Source: Acorus gramineus
Lineage: Eukaryota; Streptophyta; Magnoliopsida; Acorales; Acoraceae
Assembly: GCA_030737835.1 (NCBI GenBank)
Contig: CM060853.1
Span: 9,978,034-10,042,033, forward strand
Reading direction: 5' to 3'
DNA: 64,000 nt
Shown here: positions 11,265 through 24,230 of the stretch, piece by piece
Layout of the letters: each line of letters opens with the position of its first letter
How positions within the stretch are numbered: the first letter of the stretch is position 1
Translations under genes and position numbers: made by a program
The notes under the pieces: model-generated
What the model was told of the DNA's origin: nothing
What the model saw: the letters and a program-made list of their open reading frames with translations, nothing else
Database searches by the model: none

Positions 11265-11450
11265 TAAATATAGTCTCATATGCTTTGTTAGTCCCATCCA
11301 CTCACTTCACTAGGTACATACCATATTAGAATTTTTTCACGTTTTTTATAAATAATATCATTCAATTCATTGAAGTATTTACCTTCTATAAAAGTATAAT
11401 GAGATAGACTATATGATTTTAAAAAATAAAAGTATGGCCAAACTACATTT
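11265..11450 (+). repeat. copy of a dispersed AT-rich repeat family
   Basis: Carries the family hallmarks: TCATATGCTTTGTTAG at the start, TTTTTTATAAATAATAT with CAATTCATTGA in the middle, and GAGATAGACTATATGATTTTAAAAAATAAAA at the end. Similar blocks lie at 34320, 34980, 42750 and 63560. No coding capacity; class unknown. Confidence 0.45.
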
Positions 11451-14400
11451 CAGACTGTAAAATGGATTGACATTTTTCTAAGCATTTTCATGCCTATGTG
11501 AAATGCATGTAAATTAATCTAGATAGACGTTTGGGTCATTCCAAAGACTTACATATTGATCAACTGCTGTGTTTGTGAAAATAAAAGAGAATAGAGATGG
11601 TAACTAGATCAAAATAAGAGAGAGAGTTTGACAGATTTTTATTTTGACAAACCCTCCTTTATATATAGGAGTCACAATCATAATGAATCATACATGCATC
11701 CATTTACAATATACATGAATTAGTAATAAATTGATACACCAATAAATACCATTTAAATTGGTAATCATTGATTAATGCATGCTCCTGTAGCACAGTGAGA
11801 GTGCCATTAAGCTGTGGTTATCCACTTATCAATATTCTAAAAATCCTGCCTAAGCCCGATTAATCCCCCGCCTAGGCTTAGACAGTCCCAGCCCGCAACG
11901 TTTAACGCTTAGCCACTTTTTCAATTAATCCTCAATTAACTAAAAAATTATTAAATCACCTTATTGATTATATATATATTAATTAGTGTTTTATGCTATC
12001 CCTATTATTTTTATATTACTAATTTTATTTTGATTTTTTTTGTTATTATTTTATAGTATAAAATCGTTACATATATATCATGTATAAGTGTATGTATAAT
12101 ATTTATTATTATAAAAAATAATTGATTAATCTCTACCTAGCTATTAATCCATGATCCCTTCTCAACCGTCTGACTAGCACCTAACGTTTTTTACAACATT
12201 GCCATTGCCACTGATACATTCATATATAGTTGAGCACCTTTGTTTTTTTTTTTTTCCAGCTTTTGGAAAAGGAGCTGTAGACCTACAATCAATTCATTGA
12301 TGAGGTGGTTACTCACAAAAAATAGATATATAATACAATTAAGTCCCACAAGATTTTGTAGAAGATCTCCATATTCACATTTTCCTTCACATTTTCCTGT
12401 GACAATTCAATTATGATTAGACATGTAATCTGACTTAGTCGCAAAAAATAATGACGACGACACACATCACATTATCTTTATTTTCCCAAAAATACTCTCT
12501 CATTTCCAGGGTTTTTTTCTACTAATGTTAGGGAGTTCCCCAACTCAAACAAGCTGTACTGTTGAATTTTGTATGCGCAAATTTCCCCAACTCTATATTA
12601 TTGAACTTATAGAGTTCATCATCATCAACCAAAACAAGTTCTTTCAGGCATTTGAAGCATCCCCACTAGAGACCAGCTCAAGCTGAGTGAAGAAAATTTT
12701 TCAGCTCTGAGTGAATGTGAATGAAAGAGGAAGACATCACGATGGCGCATGGAAATCGCTTTCCGAATTTTTTTCCCCTGGGACCATTGATTGCACAATC
12801 TGTATTGTTTTCATGCAATGCATTTGGAGGTTTTTGTCACAATCTGTTGTCCTCAGCTGAACAACCATAGGGGTCCCCAATCCCCTCTCATACTGTCACT
12901 ATCCCCACTCTGTTAATTTCCTATCATCACAATACTGTCACACTCAAGACACTTATGCTTCATTCCTGCAAATGCCATGTCATCTAACACAGTACATGCA
13001 ATATATACAATATAACAAAAAAAACATAAAAATGTGTGCATTTTTTAATTAAAAAAATTTAAAATCATGTGGGGTATGCAAAAATGACTGTATGTAACAT
13101 ATTCCCATAGCAATTCCTTCCCCCCCTCTCTCTCCCTGGAAATATTCTTTTCCTGGAATTGACACCACATCATCTAACATGCAGTGAGACCGGGCGTACA
13201 GACAGAAAATTACGCGACCACGGAGGCTGTTCTTGCATCCGAGGAATCACATCCCACTAGGGGTCTCAAGGCATCCCGCTTCGAGATTTGGAATGGTCGA
13301 GGTTAAAAGAAAATAAAAAAAACATCGGTCCATTGTTGACAAAAGGTTGATGAGAATACACCCACCCTCACAGAAAGGGAAATGGAAATGGATGTGCCAA
13401 CAGTGGAATTATTAGTGTGAAAAAAATTTGGAGGGGCAAACCCCACCACTACTGATGGTGGACAGAAATTTTAGATGGTACCCACAAAATTTTCGTATAC
13501 CCAATTGGAATGGATGCATTACAATCAATGTACCTGTCACGATAGATCGCATGTGGGACACAATGTCAATCTGTTAATGTAATTCCCTGTATCACCAACG
13601 TAGGACATCTTCACCTTTTGAGTCTGTGCTGCCAGGACTCCAGGAAAGATATGAATGGAGTACATTAAACCTGTTTTAAAAAAAGAAATTGCAGGTTATG
13701 ACTTATGATTCAAGTCAACCAAAATCATTAAAATCAATTGAACTTATATATGATTTTTTCTCTCTAAAAACTGACTGATGATTCAATCCACAAAACTGAA
13801 ACGATGGCAAACAATGGCCCCGATCAAGATTCGTCGTGCCACGAGGACACGTTTTGATGACAAGAACATTATGTTTATCAAGGAATAATATTCGACATCC
13901 TGAAATGCAAACCAGGTGCATTGCACGGAATATGTGGTTGATTTGATATGTAAAACCTTCCAGCAGCTCCCACGTCTCCTGTATGTTCATATCTGCACGT
14001 ATTTGTAACTCAATATTTCAGGTCCAGAAAAATTGTTGGTGCATTGTAGTCATAAATCTCCCTCTAACTGTTGCTTCTGCTTTGCTGACCACTTTTGCAG
14101 CTCAAATAATGCACAGGGAAAAATTTATTTCCATTCATCGAAACTAGGAAGAAAAATATACTGATCAATGTGTAATCGATGACAGGAAAGATAGACAGGC
14201 TCAGCAAGTGGTCTTGTGCATATATACTGAGATGGCAAGCAAACAAGGGCGTGAAATTGGATTTTAAAGTCACAGGGTTCATATGTTTTGATATCATTTG
14301 AACAAAGTACTTGGTACCCATGGTGAAGGAATCTAATTTTGGAGGAAGGTGTTCATATAGAAAACGAAGTCAACTAAAATGGATGGAGTGATGCAAAGAT

Positions 14401-17400
14401 TCTCATACATGGAAAATGATACAATCATGGATCTGGATAACTTGGAGAGAGTCAAGGTTCTCACCAATAACCAATACACTACAAGAAAGTTCAAAACATC
14501 ATACCGACCAAAAAAAGGTTGAAACATCCAATTGTACCTTCTTTCTTATGACTTTTATGATATCCTTAAATAGTATCAGCTAAACTTTTGCCTTCTTCCA
14601 GTAAACATGAGTCCAACAAACCAAACAAAGCAAAAGAAAGTTCACCAAGTACATAATTGATACTGGATCTTCCAGAAATTCTTTAAGCATATGGATTGAC
14701 TGAGAGTGTGCTTGCTAACAGTGTCATGAACTCATGCAATAATGTGGTGGGAAGTGTTGGAAACAATATCAATTAATCAAACATGTGCGCCTTGTTAACA
14801 AATGTTGTCAGGTGGCTCTTTATTATCAGCTTCAATGAAAATATCTACACACTGCAAAATCCATAAAAAACAATCCACCATCAGCTTACATGAAACAGAG
14901 GATCGTGTATGAAACAACGATACATGCATTGGCTTCAAAAATTGTATTCCTGTGACGCCTTCTGCTCATGCACAAGATACTGTCCGCTTTGCCCATGTAA
15001 GAAAACATAAAAAAAAAAAGCACGTGTTTAGACTTTACAAGGATAAAATTTACAGTCAATGAATCAATACAAAAACATTAGTATTTTTGGTTGATGGGTG
15101 CTCAGAAAGACTCTTGAACAGTTTGTGAACAATTACTGTTATTCAAGAAGATATAAGAAAGCAAGCTTTTAGGCTTTACAAAGACAATATTGTGGCCAAT
15201 GAAATGCAAAACAATAAAACACTCAAAACAGTTAGCCACCTAGTCATTCTTAGCAAGGATTGTTTTTATTACAAGACTGTTGCTTATCATCTCAAAGCTC
15301 AATTACTAATATTTTGTTTTCTGTTGGTTGAATTTCATCATTCAGAAAGACCATGATATTTTAGTATAGCTCATATGTGTATGTATATGTGTATCACATT
15401 TTGAAACACCAATTAGAATTGTATTCATCTATTGACATACTTTTGTGTAGGATAGGTATCACCATAGACATTGGCATCGACCTATACCAATTGATTTTGG
15501 TTTCTACATTCCAATATGGATGATAAATATACTCTATAAACACCATACAACTTTGGCTTAAAATGTGAGGATTCATATATGTAAGTATTACTATTAATAA
15601 TAATAAGTAATGATGATATTAATAAATAATAGTAATAAATTAATAATAATAAAAAACTAATAGATCTCTTCTACTACTACTACTAATAAAAATATTATTA
15701 TATTAATAATAAAGCATTAAAAATATTACATAATCTAATAATAAATTAATATTAAAAACTGCCTAAATTTTTTTTTTTTTTTTTGCATTAATCAGTCATC
15801 TACTCTCACTTATATTACCACACATGTTACTTGAGGATAAGATTTGTATTTTAAAAAAAAATTCATAGACTCTATCAAGGACCAACCAAAGATAAGTTTT
15901 AAATAACAAAACTTATTAAGTTTCTAAAGAATAAAATGGGTAAAGTTCATGGGTATTACAATACACTACATTGTAATATGCTTAGCCCAAAAACCTTAAC
16001 CAGCTATCAAAAAAGCCCTAAAAATAAATATCTAGGGATCATATTTATTCGTACATGTAGATGAGTGAACTTATTTAAATGACGGCCTGCTCAATGGCCT
16101 TTTATCAGGAAGTCAGTGGATCAAACAAATACCCATGTCACCAGTACAGAATTTGGGAATAATTTGCCAAAGGAAAAAATTCACAAATCGGTAATATTCA
16201 TGTGAATTCAGGAAATTTTCATGTAGAGTATGAAAGACATTATGACAGGAATGTAATATTTCATTGAGGCAACTTTTTTTATTTAAAAATCACCAGTGCT
16301 TCACAGCTTCAGTGGCTGTCCAAATCAAAACATCCACTACTAAGCACTAAAAATGTCCTATCAAAACAAGCATTACTTGCATCAATAGACACTTCAAAAA
16401 AACACACAAAAGCAAAAAAAAAAAAACAAACACAAAACACCATTACCTCCTTGTGGCATTCAAATTCTTTGCTTCCTCCCCTTGAGTTTCCAAAAAACCA
16501 ACACCCCTTTCAAACAGAGAATCAAAGTGAAGGGAGACATTTATTTAGAATTGGACCAGCAAAGCAAAGAGGCTGATGTGCAGTTTAGGGGGGAGGGGGG
16601 ACGGATGTGGGGATTTTACATTTTTTTTTATATTTAGTTAGGCACAACGCAATTATGGTTCTTGAATCTAGTAAGTTGTTTCGATATATGTGTTTAAAGC
16701 ATAGTTAAGAGGAAATGCACAATATAAACATCAATAACCCACCCAGATGTTTAAGCTGCCTCTTGAATTCACGTTCAATATGCACATAAAGAGAAAAAAG
16801 CACCATCTATGATAAAGACAAATACAAAACCTCATGCGCGCACCCTAGAAGGTATCCAATCCCATCAAGTAAATAGAAGAACTAAATTACTATTTTCTAG
16901 AATTATATTTGTGTGTGTGTATGTGTAACTTAATTCACCATCTGTTATTGGTTATTAAAGAAGGTCCAGCCTTAACAATGCTAAAGCTTAGAATAATACA
17001 GTCATTTTCCATGAACAAAGACTCAAAAGCTAGGCCCAGTTTCCCATCACTTGCAGGAACACATTCAAGATTTGAGTCAGCTCAAAACCACACCTAGGCA
17101 ACACCCACACAGTATCCCAAAAAAAAAATGTATACTATATAAAGGCCATTCTGTCACATTACATTATAAAGTGTAATGATGGACACATATAAAGTCACAC
17201 AAAATATATAAATCATAAGATAATGTGAGCATGTCTTCTTGAAGAGATACATGGAGGTTGGTTTAGATTACCAATTGAATGAACCTAAAGGCCAGTGTTG
17301 GAAGTTGGAACACTCCACATTATCCTTATAGTCCATTTCTTCACATGCCTTACTTGATTCACCAAATTTTGAATTACCAATATGAGATCTAAGCGCCTGG

Positions 17401-18367
17401 CTAGAATACCAGTTATTCCTGCAAAAATCTCTACATCAGTTTACAGGCTTCATTTGTCTGCTGCTTTTAGCCCCCATACACTATTGCTTCACAACCAACT
17501 ACTTAATGCTATGTTTTTGAATGCCCAGTCAGCAGGAATTTTTTTTACATTTCACTCCTCTATTCTATCTAAATATCCACATCGTGCACACAACTGATAT
17601 TAAACTAGAACATTTCAAAGCTGCGTGATTATTTAGACATAATGTGGAGCAGAAACATCCTAAAGATTAGTAAAGAAGCCCTTTAATTAGTTTGAACAAT
17701 TATATGGATGCAAACAGGGAATTGTTTCTTTTAAAAGAGAAGGGGTGATCAATTTAAGGATAATTGACCTTCCATTCAGTGCAACAAATGAAGAGTTTTT
17801 TTATTGCCTCAACAAGAAAAAGGACAAATCAGCCGAATGAAAATTCAAAAACCTCATTCCATATGCCATGTGCTGGAAATTTGGCTCTCCAGAAACAAAA
17901 TTACATTGTATGGGAAGAAGGCCTGTGTCAAAAATAAATGGGATGGTTTTCTAGGCAGTCTAATGGATTGGAGGGGTCCATAATGCCAGAATTTGCTCCA
18001 TCTCCCCAAGACGAGGCAGGATGTTCATGATGTCTTGGGTGATCTGCCTTTTAGTTTACATCTTTCAGTTTGTTTCTGATTCTTATTGGAAGACTGAAGA
18101 TCCCTTGTCTCCTTTTGTTTCTTTTTCTTTTTCTTCCTTGTATGAAGTAGGTTATAATGCCCTTCTCACCTCCAGTGCACCTACTATTTTTTCAATAAAA
18201 TTGAATTTCAAAATTTCTTTCAATTTGGCATTGAAAAATCAGTTTTTCTGAAAAAAATTTCCATTTGTAGTAATTTATTGTTTTAGGCAAATTTCATCAT
18301 TTAGAGTTTGTTTTTATTATTAAAAGGTAAATTTTGGTCTTTAGAAATTTTTTGTAGTTCTTTAAAT

Positions 18368-18940
18368 TAGGGTGCAATTCGGTCGGGTTGGATCTCAATC
18401 TGAACCCAACCCAAAGTTCGAGGAAGTCAACCCAAATCCAACCCAACCTGACTCTCAAACTTGAGAAACTCAACCTGAACACAACCTGTCGGGTTTGGTT
18501 TGGGTTGGGTTAGGGCTTGGGTTGGGTTCGGGTTGGGATCGGATTTGATTTAAAAAATATATCATTTTAAACAATTAAAAATTTGCAAGAGTCAATGTTC
18601 TGCACGAAAGAAACAAGAAAAATGAAAATTAGTAACATTTTCAATTAGAGAACAAAGAGATGAAAACTGTAAAATTTATAGATTATAGGTAAAATAAATT
18701 GGACAATTCGAATTTTATCTCACAAATTAAACAATTAAAATTTAACTTTAATATTTAAATTTATCACTCCCTACTTCGGGTTGGGTTCTGGTTACCCGAA
18801 TCATTAACCAAAACCCAACCCAAATTAGGTTTGAATTGCGCAGATTCGAGCTCGGGTTGAACCCGAATGATAAAACCCCAACCTAAACCTGCCTAAATGT
18901 CAAGTTTGGTCGGATTCAACCCACCCAAATTGCACCCCAA
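18368..18940. mobile_element. hAT-type nonautonomous element with GGGTTGG repeats
   Basis: The left terminus reads TAGGGTGCAATTCGG and the right terminus, read inward, TTGGGGTGCAATTTGG. Near-matching 8-bp target duplications, CTTTAAAT (18360-18367) and CTTCAAAT (18941-18948), flank it, as expected for hAT. Both subterminal regions carry many GGGTTGGGTT/AACCCAACCC words and the centre is AT-rich. 573 bp with no transposase. Confidence 0.75.
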
Positions 18941-18948
18941 CTTCAAAT

Positions 18949-20498
18949 AAGAGTTTGTTTTTATTATTAACAGCTTATAAAAAGAGTGTCATTACTCTTG
19001 TATGATCAGCATGAATTAAAAAAAAAATAAAAAAATAAAATAAAAATCTAATTTTGATTTTCATCCTAGTGGATTCACTCCTACTTCAAATAAGAGTTTG
19101 CTATTACTGTTTACATTCTTCTTCTTGTCTTGCACTACCGATGCTTCACTCATCTTCTTCCAAAAACTAAAATAAAATAGAATAAAATAAAAACTAAAAA
19201 GATTGTTCCCAATCCATGTTCTTATTTATTTATTTTGCAATCAAACAGAACGAATGCAAGTTTCATCTTAATTCCTATTCTTATTTGGGGTTCATCCTTA
19301 GACCAAACAAGGGCTTAAGTAATCTGCGCATATATATTCACCCACACATAATAACATCCAACCACACATCAATCACTTGCATTTCAAAACCAATTAAAAG
19401 AGTGATTGTGCAAAAATCGATTATCACTTTCTAATCCCACTAAAGGGGCAATGGAAATCTTACATCAATCGGTTTGAAGACTACTTCAGAATCGGTAAGA
19501 AACACAAGAAACTAATGAACAAGAAGTCACAATTCATATTTTGTGGGTCACATAGTATCTACTTCACTGATAATTATAAGTGTATAACAATCAATGTCTC
19601 TAATTTATTAAATCAATTGAAACCACATGAAACAAGAGATCAAGATCCACAATTCAAAGAGTCAAGCAGACGCTTCAAGAACATAAAAAGAATCCGATTT
19701 TACAGAAATTGCAATCAAGTAAAGTAAAATCACAGACGGGAGTGGAACCTGGGTTTGATTCACGGGTGGAGGAGGAGCTGAAGCCATTGCTCGGCTTCTG
19801 ATGTTGGGAATTTATATAGAGAACAAGAGGGTTCTTTTACTGATATAGGGTTCTAATTTTATTTTCATTTTGATATGCAATCGAAGCTTTTAGGCCATTC
19901 CAGGTTTCTAGCCCTTACTCAACCCTAATTTTATTAATAATTGGTGTAAAAGCTACGTTGGGTGTCCAATTATTTATTTAAATTTTTTTTAAAGTTCTTA
20001 TCTTTTCTTTTACATATTATTAACTTTGGCCGAAAAAGAACCATTAGAAAATTTTGAATAAAGTTGAGTCTTAGATAAAAAAAATTTAGGGGGTTGCGTG
20101 ATTCAATATTGATTTTATAAGAATTTGGGTTTTAAAACTGATCATAGAGGAAGTTTACCCCCCCCCCTTCCAACTTTTTGAAATTACACTTTTTGAACAT
20201 TATTTACAGGGAGCTGTTATAATAAAACTGTTTGATTGCATGATTGCAGAAATAATTTCTACAATCAAGAAAGGTGCTCAATAGCTCAACCAAACACACT
20301 CTAATTATCCATTAATTTGTTATGGATTTGAATCTGGAGAGAAATTGATAGAATTTTTACCTAAATTTAATGATATTACAAAGAAAGTGAAAAATGAGAA
20401 GCTCAGATTTGTTGTGTTTCCCTTGGAGTTGTTGGAATTGGCCAAATAATTCCATAAGGACTGATAGGAAAAATGTACTGTGAGACTTTCGTTTTACA
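18949..20498. other. intergenic, mostly featureless
   Basis: AT-rich. It contains a possible first exon with TATA box (19749-19787, separate entry) and a plus-strand stretch at about 19445-19492 that could be an exon (acceptor CTAAAG, donor GGTAAGA). Poly(C) runs lie near 20158-20167 and 20540-20555. Confidence 0.35.
19749..19787 (-). other. possible first coding exon of an unrecognised gene
   Basis: On the minus strand an ATG at 19787 opens a 13-codon segment, MASAPPPPVNQTQ, ending in CAG followed by GT. A TATA box (CTATATAAATT) lies about 30 bp upstream, near 19812-19822. An Ala/Pro-rich start running into an intron is common in plant genes. I could not find a convincing second exon downstream, so this may be a gene remnant or chance. 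Confidence 0.2.
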
Positions 20499-20680
20499 TT
20501 TCCGTTTAAGGATGGTAGTTGGATGATGATAAATGGGAACCCCCCCCCCCCCCACTCCTCTCCTGACCCGATTCTATTGGGATGGATTTGGTCCCCCTAA
20601 ATGTCGAATCCGAATTAGATATCCTATTTAAATTACTTATATAATTAAAATTAAAATGATATATGTTATGAATACATACA

Positions 20681-20969
20681 TGCATTTGGAATACATGTAA
20701 GTATTAGTAGATGATCATGCCTTAAATAGGTCTCTTGGTAAAATGTGCCTTAATTTATGCCTTTTGTAGACAGATGTGTATTGGTGTGACTTCTGAGATT
20801 TCTCACAATTATGTTTATGACTCTATAAAAGGAGGGTCTGTGTAACATGAAGAATAGAATGAAAGAAGAATGAGAATAGAAGAGAAGTTCCTGAAGAACT
20901 TCATTTCCCTACATCTCTCTCTTGTGTCTCCATCTATTCTCTATTGTGCTTCTATTTTATTTTATAACA
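20681..20969 (+). repeat. 5' LTR of decayed copia element
   Basis: Aligns throughout with 23609-23890. It carries a TATA-like CTATAAAAGGAGG near 20823 and ends TTTTATAACA just before the primer region. Confidence 0.7.
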
Positions 20970-21238
20970 CATTATCAGGAGGAGTTGCTCTATTATTATA
21001 ATAAAGTATTTAAACAAGATTAAATAAACTTGTTTACTATTATTTAGTCCTCTCATATATTCTTTTTCCTATTTTACATGTGAGTGATATACTCCTATGG
21101 ATTTCAATACTCTAGAAGAGGTGTAATTTAATCGGCATTCCCAGAAGGGCTTGACCAGAAATTTAAAATTTTGTGACTTGAAATCATATATGTATTTTAA
21201 TGGTTGTTTCTATTATTGGAGTCATTGTATAGGCTTGT

Positions 21239-21400
21239 TGTTGAGCCTATTCCCAGAGGCCCCCATGGCCGAATTTTTAACATGGGTATTTTGGTCTTTA
21301 TCTGTTCTAGGGTTTGTACATCTTGTAACTATATAAGGGACCTTTTGGCCTCAATTATTCAATACAATACATTATTCTATTTATTTCTTCTCCTATAAGG
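21239..21400 (+). repeat. possible foreign LTR fragment
   Basis: Begins TGTTGAGCCTATTCC and includes CTAGGGTTT, AACTATATAAGGG and GCCTCAATTATTCAATAC, the layout of a plant LTR promoter and leader. It sits inside the copia interior and does not match that element's own LTRs. It may be a solo LTR or a TRIM remnant; ends are not defined. Confidence 0.3.
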
Positions 21401-21589
21401 GTTTAGTCAGAAGTCTAGAATGATGTGACATGAAGTTATGAAAGATTTAACATGAAAGGCTTGACTTGAAGTAATAAAAAAGCTCCTATCCATTTCCATC
21501 AAAAGGATCCATTTGTGAGGTTCATGCTTCGAAAACATTCTACATGCTATATGATTAATATCAATGTTAATATGTGTGGAAGTTTTGAT

Positions 21590-21895
21590 GCAAAAATAAT
21601 TTTTATTCGGTTTTTTATTCTTTAGCCCTTGTAAACTATATGATTTAGTGATCGATCTCTCACTTCTTCATATTTCAGTTTAAGTCTTTAGATTTAAAAA
21701 GTATGTTTCTTATTAGTCCCTGAGAGGGACCTATCCCTAAATTATTTGGTTTTCTTTTTAGTTCCTGGGAGGGACTAAAAGGAACATATCCTTTAAATCT
21801 GGGGACTTAAACCGAAATATGAAGAAGTGAAGGATCGATCACTAAATCATATAGTTTATAAGGATTTAAAAATAAAAAATCCTATTTTTATTTTG
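21590..21895. mobile_element. palindromic (foldback) MITE
   Basis: Two arms of about 100 bp (roughly 21598-21696 and 21795-21894) are near-perfect inverted copies. Each includes AAACTATATGATTTAGTGAT, CACTTCTTCATATTTC and GTTTAAGTC. The central part has a second inverted pair around GAGAGGGAC/GGGAGGGACT. Related arm sequence occurs at 35245-35475. No coding capacity. Confidence 0.7.
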
Positions 21896-22369
21896 TTGAT
21901 GGTTTTGTTGCATGGATTTTCTTAGTGAGATTCATATAATGCTTGCCGAATAGTATTAAAAAACTTAAGAAATTTGACTGCTTCATCTATATCTGTTTTT
22001 TTAGTATTTTTGGTTCTGTGATAGGCCAACCGAAATATATAAAACTATGCAAAAGGGGCATCTAACAAGTAATATTCCATAAGTTAAATACTTGTGCAAA
22101 ATTGATTTATGGTTATCTACCCTTTTTGTTAATCCGTACAAGACCATAAATGTATCTGTATTATTCCTTAAAAGGAAAAGTTACACTTCGTTTTCATCTC
22201 AATATGGTATTCCTAAATGTTACATGGATCATGGTTATTTTCTATTAATTTTTATGTGAATATTCTATGACATGTGTTACGATTTCTAGATCTTGGGATG
22301 TAATTAATTAAAGAAATAAAAAAAAAGACACAAGAATTATATGGTTCGACAAATCTTACCTACGCCAAC

Positions 22370-23130
22370 GGAGCATGCATGATATTGACTATGAAGAGAT
22401 ATTCTCATATAATAGATGCAATCACATTTCAATTTTTGATTACTTTGGCAGTCTCAGAAGGACTGGATATGCATCTAATGGATGTGTTAAAGGATACTTA
22501 TATGGAATACTAGATTGAGATATATACATGAAAATCACCGAAGGATTTAAAAGGCATGAAGCAAATATATCATTTTGAAGCATGTATTAATTCTATCAAA
22601 TCACAAAGATCTCTATATGGGTTAAAGTAATCTGGGTGCATATGGGACAATCGCCTCAATGAATATTTATTGAAAGAAGAATATGAAAACAATCCAATTT
22701 ATCCTTATATTTTTATCAAGAAATCAGAATCCAGATTTTCTATTTGTATTGATGATCTGAAACTGGTAGGGAATCTAGAAGAGCTTACAAAACTTCTTTA
22801 TATTTAAAGATAGAATTTAGGATGAAACAATTTGGAAAAATAAAATTTTGCTACTAGGTCTTTAGATTGAGCATTTCCTAAATAAAATTTTCATCCATTA
22901 GTTTACATACACAGAAAAAGTCTTGACGCATTATTATATGGATAAAACTCATACATTAAGTTCTCCCGTGATTGTTCGATCACTTGTTGTAAAGACAGAT
23001 AATTTTTGTCCTAAAAATGAAGAAGAAGAAACTCTGGGTCTAGAAGTACCATATCGTAGTGCAATCGATGCTTTAATGTACCTCGCTAATTGCACATGCC
23101 CACATATAGCATTTTATGTAAATTTATAGA
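22370..23130 (+). pseudogene. copia reverse transcriptase relic
   Basis: Fragments in shifting frames match copia polymerase: IDYEEIFS, then LDMHLMDVLKDTY, IYMKITEGFK, SLYGLK, FSICIDDLKLVGN (a degenerate form of the YVDDM region), FRMKQFGKI, and finally a 68-codon open piece at 22923-23129 with YRSAIDALMYLANCTCPHIAF. Several stops and frameshifts separate the pieces. Confidence 0.8.
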
Positions 23131-23608
23131 CAAGATACAATTTTGAGCTAACTAGAAGACATTTGATTAATGTTGATACTTTATCAAAAGTGACAGAACC
23201 AAACACATCTCATTGAAATTTTTTTACACACATTAGAAGAATGGTGATATTGATGTTCAACAAATTCATTCAAGTATTTGTGTACTGTAATCACCATAAC
23301 ATTACCAACTACGATATTTAAGAAGCTGGTCCAAAATATTGGTATGCGTCGACTCAAAGATCTTCATGCTGAATAAAGGAGTCTTCATGCTGAACAGAGG
23401 GAGTAATTTAATTCAAAATATTTGTGTACTGTACTATTTTTCCTTCGACCATATTTTTCCCCATGGGTTTTTCTGGCAAAGTTTTAATGAGGCAATACGA
23501 AAACATACACGAGAAATTATACTCTTTTTCCTTCATTAAGTTTTTATCCCACAAGGTTTTCTTAATAAGGTTTAAAAGAGACATGTTCTCTGTGTAATGG
23601 TCATCCAA

Positions 23609-23890
23609 GGAATACATGTATGTATTATTGGATGACCATGCTTTAAATAAGTCTCTTGATAAAATGTGCCTTAATTTATGTATTTTGTGGGTACATGTGT
23701 GTTGGTGTGACTGTTGAGATTTCCCACAATTATGTTTATGACCCTATAAAAGAAGGGTTTGTGTAACATGAAGAATAGTATGATAGAGGAATGAGAATAG
23801 AAGAGAAGTTCCTGAAGAACTTCATTTCCCTACATCTCTCTCTTGTGTCTCAATCTATTCTCTATTGTGTTTGTCTTTTATTTTATAACA
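23609..23890 (+). repeat. 3' LTR of decayed copia element
   Basis: Aligns with 20681-20969 and ends TTTTATAACA. The stretch before it (about 23400-23610, with GAACAGAGGGAGTAA and TCATCCAAGG) resembles the purine-rich 3' region of this copia type. Confidence 0.7.
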
Positions 23891-24230
23891 ATATACAAGT
23901 AAAACTAACCCATCATAAATTATTTTTATTATTACAATTGGTAAAATACATAAGCACGTCAAATAATATTATAGAAGATTATTTAGTTTATACTCTACAA
24001 AGGAATAAAAAAATATTTAAAAAAGTGCGATTCTTAATTTCATTCCTTCTAAATGGGATGGGATGAAACGAGTTTGGATTCTTTGAAATCCTGTTGGGAT
24101 GAGTTTGAGATGGAATGATCAAACCCTCACCAGTTTGGGATAGGTTTGGGATGAGATTTTATTAGCGGATTTGGGATTGGGATAAACCAAACAAATCCTA
24201 ACCCGTCCTGTTGCCATCCCTAGTTCTGTT

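Larger units (their letters stand above)
9091..18359. other. long gene-poor stretch
   Basis: About 9 kb without a recognisable protein domain, rRNA, tRNA or known miRNA. Segments at 12.4-14.5 kb and 16.3-18.0 kb are slightly less AT-rich and have no obvious repeats, so short exons of an unrecognised gene or a noncoding transcript cannot be excluded. Minus-strand open frames at 13715-13990 (91 codons) and 14064-14321 (85 codons) have no match I know. Microsatellite-like (AAT/TAC)n sequence occurs near 15590-15740. Confidence 0.4.
20681..23890 (+). mobile_element. decayed Ty1/copia retrotransposon
   Basis: Related LTRs of about 285 bp lie at 20681-20969 and 23609-23890. Both contain GGAATACATGTA, TTATGTTTATGAC.CTATAAAAG and CTTCATTTCCCTACATCTC. 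The 5' LTR ends ATAACA and is followed by a degenerate primer region (CATTATCAGGAGGAG). The interior has a polymerase relic and a palindromic MITE. Flanking pentamers ATACA and ATATA differ by one base. LTR starts are uncertain by a few bases. Confidence 0.75.
20507..24222. mobile_element. hAT-type MITE split by a nested copia element
   Basis: The left end reads TAAGGATGGTAGTTGG and the right end, read inward, TAGGGATGGCAACAGG, a terminus common in plant hAT MITEs. The flanking 8-mers, TTTCCGTT (20499-20506) and GTTCTGTT (24223-24230), match at 6 of 8 positions. Without the copia insertion (20681-23890) the host element would be about 506 bp. Homopolymer C runs and GGGATGGGATG words occur in its arms. 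Confidence 0.6.

Noticed and set aside
12400-13700. Known miRNA or tRNA gene in the less AT-rich stretch
   Set aside because: No match to conserved plant miRNA sequences or to a tRNA B-box/cloverleaf was found by eye; a covariance-model scan was not possible.
13715-14527. Minus-strand open frames of 64-91 codons at 13.7-14.5 kb as a gene
   Set aside because: No domain, no splice-supported continuation and no promoter that I could see; kept only as a note in the gene-poor stretch.
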